In this document: in pieces, positions 45,648-51,889 of the stretch
Numbering within the stretch: position 1 is the first letter of the stretch
Layout of the letters: the number at the start of each line of letters is the position of its first letter
Source: Cryptosporangium sp044454545
Lineage (GTDB): Bacteria > Actinomycetota > Actinomycetes > Mycobacteriales > Cryptosporangiaceae
NCBI RefSeq assembly: GCF_044454545.1
Contig: NZ_JBITDV010000002.1
Span: forward strand, 868,001-932,000
Reading direction: 5' to 3'
Length of the DNA: 64,000 nt
Position numbers and translations under genes: made by a program
Notes under the pieces: generated by a model
What the model was told of the DNA's origin: nothing
What the model saw: the letters and a program-made list of their open reading frames with translations, nothing else
Databases searched by the model: none

Positions 45648-46508
45648 ATGGCTAACCGACACTTCGGCAAGGCAAGCGACGTGTGGAAGCACCTCATGTT
45701 GTGCGAGGCGCTTGGAGCTCTCGAACCGACGCACTACGCCGAGAGCCATGCGGGCAGCGGCGCCTACGACCTGGTGCACGACGAGGAGCGGAACTACGGC
45801 GTGGGTCACTTTCTCGAGGTGTCTTCGGTAGTCGAAACGCTGGGCTCATCCGCATACGCTCACGCGCTGCGCAGGTTCAGCTCGACCGGACGAGCGCGTT
45901 ACCCAGGATCAGCGCTCCAGGCGATGACATTGCTCGGTGACACCTCCGAGTATCTGTTCTGTGAGGTGGACCCGGTCAGCGCGGACGACTTACGACGCTG
46001 GGGGCGGGACCTCGAGCTGTCTCGATGTCAGGTCGTCGAGCGCGACGGCATGACCGCGGTAGCCGAGTGGCTCGACACTTGCGCCGGTAGCCATTGTGTC
46101 GTCCACATCGACCCGTTCGACCCGTTCGCTGCTCAACCAGGCGGCCTTTCGGCAGTTCAACTCGCAGGGCAGGTGTCCGAATCCGGGTCGGCGCTCGTGT
46201 ATTGGTACGGGTTCGACAGCCCCGTGGAGCAAGCGTGGGCACTCGCGGAGATCGCTCAGCGCACCTCCAAGCCACTAACCTGCTTGGAAGTGCTTGTCGC
46301 GGACGAGACAGGCCAGGGCAGGAACGGCGATCTCGGTGTCGGGACGACACCCGGGACCGGCTTCGGCGTGGTTCTGGCGAACGTGGGAGAGCAGGTGATC
46401 GCCAATTGCGATCGCCTGGGCCGAGATTTCATCCGCACCTACGACGGCAAGCGGTTGCCTAATGGGCAGCAGGGCCGACTGAGGTTCACGCATCGCCCGC
46501 AGGTCTGA
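45648..46508 (+). CDS. RlmJ-like methyltransferase with altered catalytic motif
   Basis: 286 residues, close to E. coli RlmJ (280), which methylates A2030 of 23S rRNA. The start resembles RlmJ closely (NRHFGKASDVWKHLMLCEAL then YAESHAGSGAYDL; the HAGAG SAM loop reads HAGSG). RYPGSALQAMTLL and EYLFCEVDPV also align. The catalytic DPPY motif is replaced by HIDPFDPF. ATG 45648 fits the family start. G+C is about 60% at 45661-45720, lower than core genes. It lies between two recombinase relics, so it was probably brought in as cargo. The target could be RNA, DNA or something else. Confidence 0.65.
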   Translation: MANRHFGKASDVWKHLMLCEALGALEPTHYAESHAGSGAYDLVHDEERNYGVGHFLEVSSVVETLGSSAYAHALRRFSSTGRARYPGSALQAMTLLGDTSEYLFCEVDPVSADDLRRWGRDLELSRCQVVERDGMTAVAEWLDTCAGSHCVVHIDPFDPFAAQPGGLSAVQLAGQVSESGSALVYWYGFDSPVEQAWALAEIAQRTSKPLTCLEVLVADETGQGRNGDLGVGTTPGTGFGVVLANVGEQVIANCDRLGRDFIRTYDGKRLPNGQQGRLRFTHRPQV

Positions 46509-47216
46509 GGATTTTCGGTGCGTCGCAACGTCCTCAATTCGGATCCGGACGCCACGGGACCGATCGATATGGCTGGGTTTAGCCGACCGTTCGCAAGTCG
46601 GCTCGACCGCAAGCCTGCCGCTGAATTCACAGACGTCGCTAGCTGCTGTGTAGTCGATGGCGCACGCTGTTCTGCACTCGAAGCCGTACGCCGGCACCAC
46701 GACCCATGACACGGCGCAGGCCACCCGCTGGCGTCCCAAACCGGTAACGATTGGTCTCTACTGAAAGTCCATGCCATGCACCTACGTGACATGTCAAAGA
46801 CAACGTCCACAATGAAACGTTGCAGGTCACAGGCCCGGATGGCTCGGCCGCTCAAGACAATGCAGGAACAGGTCGGACACGTCTACGCCTCGACGACCGC
46901 GACCTACACCGGCGCGTCGGACGAGTACCGCAACCGCCTGTTGCAGCAATCGTTGACCGCTCGGCACGCCGGAGCGATGCAACCAGCGGATACGGGGCCG
47001 GCGTCGTGGGCCGCCGGGCTGCGTTCCTCGAGGATCTGCCCACGCCGGCCGTCGCGGACCTCCTCGGCGTCAAGATCGACACCGCCAACCGCTGGGTCGC
47101 AGCGATCGCGAAAGACCGGATGCCCTGCCTCGAAGCGCGAAGCCCCCGACGCACACGACCCTGAGCAGCCGTAATACGACTGACTCCACACCGATGGGCC
47201 TGCCACAGTCGCGGGC
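46509..47216. other. Degenerate intergenic stretch with recombinase remains
   Basis: 708 bp of mixed composition, with lower G+C at 46510-46830. I see no intact gene. The part from 46840 on contains the recombinase fragments listed separately; the rest shows nothing recognisable on either strand. Confidence 0.6.
46840..47164 (+). pseudogene. C-terminal fragment of a second recombinase/HTH module
   Basis: The frame at 46840-46975 encodes LKTMQEQVGHVYASTTATYT and GASDEYRNRLLQQSL, which matches the end of tyrosine recombinases (the GH..STT..YT block with the catalytic Tyr). A different frame at 47020-47100 encodes LPTPAVADLLGVKIDTANRW, an HTH-like ending common next to such genes. The N-terminal two-thirds is missing and the pieces are out of frame, so it is a relic. 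Confidence 0.65.
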
Positions 47217-47717
47217 ATGCCCCAATTCGCCGTCCGCGCCGCAACCACCGCTGACCTGCCGCGCGTCCTCATTCTGGTCACCGGGATGTTCCACGACCTC
47301 GGCACAAACGTGGCCTCACCCGGGTGGGAAGCCGCGGCCCGCGATCGGCTCGCCGCCGGCAACAACATCGCGGCCTTCGTGACCGTCGACGCTACCGACC
47401 GGCCCATCGCCACTGCGGTCGGCGTCATCGACCACCGGATACCCAGCCCGCGGCGGCCCACCGGGCGCATCGGCTACCTGGAATGGCTAGCCACCGATCC
47501 ACCGCACCGACGCCAAGGCGCTGCCCGCCTCGCCCTCACCGCGCTGCTCACCTGGTTCGACGACCAAGGCGTCCCCACCATCGACGTCCACGCCTCATCG
47601 CCGGCCCGACCCCTCTACGAATCACTCGGCTTCCGCACACCGACCGCCATCCCGCTGCGCCGCGCCACCACCACAACCAGCGCCCGCCCCGAATCCGAGG
47701 CCGAAACCGCCCTCTGA
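47217..47717 (+). CDS. GNAT-family acetyltransferase
   Basis: 166 residues with the GNAT fold: VRAATTADLPRVLILVTG at the start, the acetyl-CoA loop in LATDPPHRRQGAARLALTAL (RRQGAA matches R/QxxGxG/A), and YESLGFRTP near the end. The substrate cannot be read. The C-terminal 20 residues are a Thr/Ser/Glu-rich tail. It stands alone at the edge of the decayed element. Confidence 0.85.
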   Translation: MPQFAVRAATTADLPRVLILVTGMFHDLGTNVASPGWEAAARDRLAAGNNIAAFVTVDATDRPIATAVGVIDHRIPSPRRPTGRIGYLEWLATDPPHRRQGAARLALTALLTWFDDQGVPTIDVHASSPARPLYESLGFRTPTAIPLRRATTTTSARPESEAETAL

Positions 47718-47770
47718 TCACGGAACGTCACGAATCGGTCGGGCTCGAATAGCGCCGCTGCCATTACCCG

Positions 47771-48136
47771 TCAGTAGACCGGGCCGGTCAGCTTCTCACC
47801 CGGGCCCTGCCCCGGCGGGTCCGGGATGACCGACGATTCGCGGAACGCCTTCTGCAGACTCGAGAGCCCGTCACGCAACGGTGCCGCGTGCGCGCCCAGG
47901 TACTCCACCGACGACGTGACCAGTCCCGCCAGCGCGGTGATCAGCCGTCGCGCCTCGTCCAGATCGCGGTGGGGGGAGGCGTCGGGATCGTCGGAAGCGA
48001 GCCCGAGACGCTCGGCGGCAGCACTCATCAGCATGACCGCGGCGCGGCTGATGACCTCGACGGAGGGGATGTCCGCGAGGTCGCGGACGTCGGGGTCGAG
48101 GGAATGCACATCGCTCGTTGGGTGTTCAGAACTCAT
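47771..48136 (-). CDS. DUF1844 protein next to infC
   Basis: 121 residues from ATG 48136. DIPSVEVISRAAVMLMSAAA is the DUF1844 core, followed by a helix with DEARRLITALAGLVTSSVEYLG (read as DEARRLITALAGL and TSSVEYLG). Function is unknown, but the gene is commonly found beside infC in actinobacteria, here divergent from it. Upstream in-frame codons to 48241 lack homology. Confidence 0.85.
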   Translation of the reverse strand: MSSEHPTSDVHSLDPDVRDLADIPSVEVISRAAVMLMSAAAERLGLASDDPDASPHRDLDEARRLITALAGLVTSSVEYLGAHAAPLRDGLSSLQKAFRESSVIPDPPGQGPGEKLTGPVY

Positions 48137-48280
48137 GCCTGGTACCCTGGCAGAACGACCAGCCGTCCGCTCCCAGCGGGTGGCAGCCAAGTGGAGCCCC
48201 GCTCCCACCTTCGCCGCCGTCAGGTAGCAGGGTCCGGTCATGGTTTGACGTGTTGATCACGTCAATAGACCGGTCGAGTG

Positions 48281-48306
48281 GGCCTCAGCATGCGCTGGGG
48301 CCTTTT
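48281..48306 (+). terminator. Hairpin plus U-run in the infC leader (attenuator or terminator)
   Basis: GGCCTCAGC, loop ATGC, GCTGGGGCC (one G-U pair) followed by TTTT. It lies 59 nt before the infC start and in the infC sense, so it looks like a leader attenuator controlling infC-rpmI-rplT. It could instead end a short upstream transcript. The 140 nt before it could hold an alternative pairing partner. Confidence 0.6.
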
Positions 48307-48364
48307 CGTTCGTGGGGTACCACCGGGCAGGTCAGCAGACTAGAAGCACGTCCGAGGAGGTCCC

Positions 48365-48940
48365 ATCAGCGTAGAGCTGCGTGTGAACGACCAGATCCGC
48401 GCCCGAGAGGTGCGTCTCGTCGGTCCTGAAGGAGAGCAGGTCGGCATCGTTCCGGTTGCCGAGGCCCTGCGCCTCGCCCAGGACACCGACTTGGATCTGG
48501 TTGAGGTCGCGCCGACCGCGCGGCCGCCCGTCTGCAAGCTCATGGACTACGGAAAGTTCAAGTACGAGAGCGCGCAGAAAGCACGGGAGGCCCGGCGCAA
48601 CCAGAGCCTCACCGTGATCAAGGAAATGAAGCTTCGGCCCAAGATCGACCCGCACGACTACGAGACCAAGAAGGGTCACGTGGTGCGGTTCCTCAAGGCC
48701 GGCGACAAGGTCAAGATCACGATCATGTTCCGCGGTCGCGAGCAGAGCCGTCCGGAGCTGGGTTTCCGGCTCCTGAAGCGGCTCGCCGACGAGGTGACCG
48801 AACTCGGCTTCGTCGAGTCGTCGCCGCGTCAAGACGGCCGAAACATGATCATGGTGATGGCCCCGCACCGCGCACTGAAGACCGCGGGCCAGCGTGGCTC
48901 GGGTGAAGAGGTAGAGACGGACGCCCCGGCGGACGTCTGA
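48365..48940 (+). CDS. infC: Translation initiation factor IF-3, probable AUC start
   Basis: IF-3 binds the 30S subunit and rejects wrong start codons. With ATC 48365 as start the protein is 191 residues beginning ISVELRVNDQIRAREVRLVG, which matches family N-termini. GAGGAGG ends 4 nt before it. The next conventional start, GTG 48383, would cut six conserved residues and has no ribosome site. Non-AUG starts of the AUU/AUC type are characteristic of infC and let IF-3 repress its own translation. The N-domain has LVEVAPTARPPVCKLMDYGK; the C-domain has VKITIMFRGREQSRPELG. Confidence 0.9.
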   Translation: MSVELRVNDQIRAREVRLVGPEGEQVGIVPVAEALRLAQDTDLDLVEVAPTARPPVCKLMDYGKFKYESAQKAREARRNQSLTVIKEMKLRPKIDPHDYETKKGHVVRFLKAGDKVKITIMFRGREQSRPELGFRLLKRLADEVTELGFVESSPRQDGRNMIMVMAPHRALKTAGQRGSGEEVETDAPADV

Positions 48941-49020
48941 CGCGTAACGGGAGGCGCGGCACCCGGCGAACGGGCGCCGCGCCCCGGTACGCCTGAACAC
49001 CGAAACGACTAGGGAAACTG

Positions 49021-49215
49021 ATGCCGAAGAACAAGACCCACAAGGGCACCGCGAAGCGCGTGAAGCTGACCGGTACCGGCAAGCTGCGTCGCCAGAAGGC
49101 GAACCGCCGCCACCTGCTGGAGCACAAGTCCAGCACCCGTACCCGGCGGCTGGACGGCACGACCGACTTCGCGCCCACCGAGACCAAGCGCATCAAGCGC
49201 CTGCTCGGTATTTAG
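49021..49215 (+). CDS. rpmI: 50S ribosomal protein L35
   Basis: 64 residues, very basic: MPKNKTHKGTAKRVKLTGTG then KLRRQKANRRHLLEHKS. The family length and position between infC and rplT are standard. The ATG follows GGGAAACTG. Confidence 0.97.
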   Translation: MPKNKTHKGTAKRVKLTGTGKLRRQKANRRHLLEHKSSTRTRRLDGTTDFAPTETKRIKRLLGI

Positions 49216-49295
49216 TTTCTACTTCCCTTGACCACTGATCGTCGCCGCCCGATTACGGGTACCGGACGACGACCACAAGAAGGACAGGTGTACCC

Positions 49296-49685
49296 GTGGC
49301 ACGCGTGAAGCGGGCGGTCAATGCCCAGAAGAAGCGCCGGACCACCCTCGAGGCCGCGAAGGGTTACCGCGGCCAGCGTTCGCGGCTCTACCGCAAGGCC
49401 AAGGAGCAGCTGCTCCACTCCGCGACGTACTCCTACCGCGACCGCAAGGCGCGCAAGGGTGACTTCCGCCAGCTCTGGATCACTCGCATCAACGCCGCGG
49501 CCCGGGCCAACGGCCTGACGTACAACCGCTTCATCCAGGGCCTGCGTCTCGCCGAGATCGAGGTCGACCGCAAGGTCCTCGCCGACCTCGCCGTCAACGA
49601 CGCCGCCGCGTTCGCGGCGATCATCGCTGTGGCGAAGGCCGCACTGCCCGAAGACACGTCGGCGCCGCGTGAGGACGCGGCCTGA
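49296..49685 (+). CDS. rplT: 50S ribosomal protein L20
   Basis: 129 residues, GTG start: ARVKRAVNAQKKRRTTLEAA, KGYRGQRSRLYRKAKEQ and AARANGLTYNRFIQGL are signatures. L20 is an early 23S assembly protein and in some bacteria a repressor of its own operon. The last ten residues (DTSAPREDAA) are a lineage tail. AAGGACAG precedes the start. Confidence 0.97.
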   Translation: MARVKRAVNAQKKRRTTLEAAKGYRGQRSRLYRKAKEQLLHSATYSYRDRKARKGDFRQLWITRINAAARANGLTYNRFIQGLRLAEIEVDRKVLADLAVNDAAAFAAIIAVAKAALPEDTSAPREDAA

Positions 49686-49768
49686 CCAGGCCTTCCGCTC
49701 AGCCTCTGCGACCCGAGGATCCACCGCTCGCGAGCGGTCGGACTCCTCGGGTCGCTGCTGCTCGGCGG

Positions 49769-50527
49769 TTGACCCGCCGTTCGCGGCGCGACGACGTCCG
49801 CCAGTTCCTGGCAGAAGGACCGCAAGCGGTCCGCGAGGCCTTGGCTCTCCCGGCGAGTACCCCCGGTGCGCCCTCCGTCATTTTTTCTACGCCTGCCGCG
49901 CTGGCAAGATACGCGGGATTCCTGTCGGCGGCGCCGGTTCCGGTGATCACCGTGGACGACGCCGGTATGTCCGGACTGTCGGAGACCGTGTCGCCCCAGG
50001 GACTGGTCGCGGTGTGCTCGTTCCTGGACGTCCCGATGTCCGCGGTGTCCGGGCCGTTGGTCGCGGTACTGACCGAGATCCAGGACCCCGGGAACGCCGG
50101 GACCGTGTTGCGCACCGCGGACGCGGCCGGCGCGAGTGGCGTCGTCTTCACCGAGGGAAGCGTGGACCCCTACAACGGAAAATGTGTCCGGTCCTCGGCC
50201 GGCAGCCTGTTCCATCCGCCGGTGGTGCGGGGAGTGCCGGCGATCGAGGCCGTGGCCTCGCTGCGGTCTTCGGGGCTGCAGGTGCTCGCGGCCGACGGGT
50301 ACGGCGAGTCCGACCTCGACGAACTGGCCGACGACGGGGAGCTGGCGCGGCCGACGGCGTGGGTGTTCGGCAACGAGGCCCGGGGCCTGCCGGGCGAGGT
50401 GGCCGCGCTGGCCGACCGCCGGGTACGCATCCCGATTCACGGCCGGGCCGAGAGCCTGAACCTGGCCGCCGCCGCCGCGGTGTGCCTCTACGCGTCGGCG
50501 CGAGCTCAGCGGCGTCCACCTAAGTAG
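49769..50527 (+). CDS. TrmH/SpoU-family RNA 2'-O-methyltransferase (TsnR-like)
   Basis: At least 252 residues. FLAEGPQAVREAL is the substrate-binding L30e-like domain. LTEIQDPGNAGTVLRTADAA, GCVRSSAGSLF-type KCVRSSAGSLF, WVFGNEARGLP and PIHGRAESLNLAAAAAVCLY are SPOUT motifs 1-3 with the trefoil knot. TTG 49769 is the first usual start, but the in-frame sequence upstream (PRVAAARRL) resembles family N-termini and is open back to CTG 49682 next to the rplT stop. The true start may therefore be further upstream. Gene order rplT-tsnR-pheS is typical. Confidence 0.88.
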   Translation: MTRRSRRDDVRQFLAEGPQAVREALALPASTPGAPSVIFSTPAALARYAGFLSAAPVPVITVDDAGMSGLSETVSPQGLVAVCSFLDVPMSAVSGPLVAVLTEIQDPGNAGTVLRTADAAGASGVVFTEGSVDPYNGKCVRSSAGSLFHPPVVRGVPAIEAVASLRSSGLQVLAADGYGESDLDELADDGELARPTAWVFGNEARGLPGEVAALADRRVRIPIHGRAESLNLAAAAAVCLYASARAQRRPPK

Positions 50528-50665
50528 TTCGTTCTACCGCGGCTTACACCGACCGGACACGCTTTGGGGAGCGTGCGTAGCGCGCTGACTACCGGTCGGA
50601 ACGATCCGCTAAAGTTTCAAGCAATCACGACCACCCGGGTCGCGCGGCACGAGGAGGGGCGAGCG

Positions 50666-50710
50666 GTGCGCCACCGGCACGAGTTTCCCCGGCCCGCCGG
50701 TCGGGCCTGA
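50666..50710 (+). promoter_or_regulatory. Possible pheS leader peptide
   Basis: GAGGAGGGG (50651-50659) stands 6 nt before a GTG that opens a 14-codon frame (MRHRHEFPRPAGRA) ending TGA. A hairpin GGCTGC-GGC-GCAGCC follows near 50729-50743. The strong ribosome site and lack of any other gene in the 294-bp leader suggest translated control of pheST. Only one Phe codon is present, so classical Phe attenuation is not proven. Confidence 0.35.
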
Positions 50711-50821
50711 CGCTCCGAACGCCGGCGGGCTGCGGCGCAGCCGCCCGAACTTGGTCATCCCGCGCGCTGCAGTGGCGTTCGCCCTCGCGCGCGATCAGTC
50801 GGAGGACGGAACCCCACTCGC

Positions 50822-51889
50822 ATGTCTGGACCCAACGACACCTACGACCCCAAGCAGGTCGCTCTCCTGAGTTCCGAGGCGCTCGGCGACACCGTGCTGA
50901 ACGCCGAGAAGGCCTTCGCCGACGTTGCTGATCTCGACTCGCTGCGTGCGGCGAAGAGCGCGCACCTCGGCGACCGCGCACCGGTCTCGCTGGCCCGCCG
51001 CGAACTCGGTGCCCTGCCGCCGCAGGCCCGCGCCGACGCCGGCCGCCGCGTCAACGAGTCCCGCAAGGCCGTGCAGGCCGCGTACGACGCCCGCGAGGCG
51101 GTGCTGATCGCCGAGCGCGACGAGCGGGTGCTCCGCGAGGAGACCGTCGACGTGACGCTGCCGTTCGACCGGCGTCCGCGCGGTGCCCGCCACCCCGTCG
51201 CGGCGTTGTTCGACCGGGTCAGCGACCTGTTCATCGGCATGGGTTACGAGATCGCCGAAGGCCCCGAGATCGAGGCCGAGTGGCTGAACTTCGATGCGCT
51301 GAACATCGCCCCCGACCATCCGGCCCGCACCATGATGGACACGTTCTTCGTCGAGCCGCCCGAAGACGGCCTGGTGCTGCGGACGCACACGTCACCGGTG
51401 CAGGCGCGGACGATGCTCTCGCGGAAGCCGCCCATCTACATCGTCGCTCCCGGCCGGGTGTTCCGCACCGATGAGCTCGACGCGACCCACACCCCGGTCT
51501 TCAGCCAGATCGAGGGCCTGGTGGTCGACGAGGGCATCACGATGGCGCACCTGCGCGGCACGCTCGACCATTTCTCGAAGTCGATGTTCGGGCCGGAGGC
51601 GGTGACCCGCTGGCGTCCGTCCTACTTCCCGTTCACCGAGCCGTCGGCGGAGTTCGACGTCTGGTTCCCGCAGGCCAAGGGCGGTCCGCGGTGGATCGAG
51701 TGGGGCGGTTGCGGCATGGTCAACCCGCGGGTGCTGATCGCGTGCGGTATCGACCCCTCCGTGTACACGGGCTTCGCGTTCGGCATGGGCCTCGAGCGCG
51801 CGCTGCAGTTCCGGCACGAGGCCACTGACATGCGAGACATGATCGAGGGCGACGTGCGGTTCTCGAAGGCTTTCGGGATGGAGATCTGA
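50822..51889 (+). CDS. pheS: Phenylalanyl-tRNA synthetase alpha subunit
   Basis: The catalytic half of the alpha2-beta2 enzyme, 355 residues. An N-terminal coiled-coil arm (about 1-95) contacts tRNA. The class II core has RHPVAALFDRVSDLFIGMGY, motif 2 VFRTDELDATHTPVFSQIEG and motif 3 GFAFGMGLERALQFRH. The ATG start overlaps nothing upstream; the stop shares bases with pheT (TGATG). Confidence 0.97.
   Translation: MSGPNDTYDPKQVALLSSEALGDTVLNAEKAFADVADLDSLRAAKSAHLGDRAPVSLARRELGALPPQARADAGRRVNESRKAVQAAYDAREAVLIAERDERVLREETVDVTLPFDRRPRGARHPVAALFDRVSDLFIGMGYEIAEGPEIEAEWLNFDALNIAPDHPARTMMDTFFVEPPEDGLVLRTHTSPVQARTMLSRKPPIYIVAPGRVFRTDELDATHTPVFSQIEGLVVDEGITMAHLRGTLDHFSKSMFGPEAVTRWRPSYFPFTEPSAEFDVWFPQAKGGPRWIEWGGCGMVNPRVLIACGIDPSVYTGFAFGMGLERALQFRHEATDMRDMIEGDVRFSKAFGMEI

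Noticed and set aside
50528..50821. T-box riboswitch before pheS
   Set aside because: I could not find the conserved T-box sequence or a specifier-loop arrangement; only a short leader frame and a hairpin are visible.
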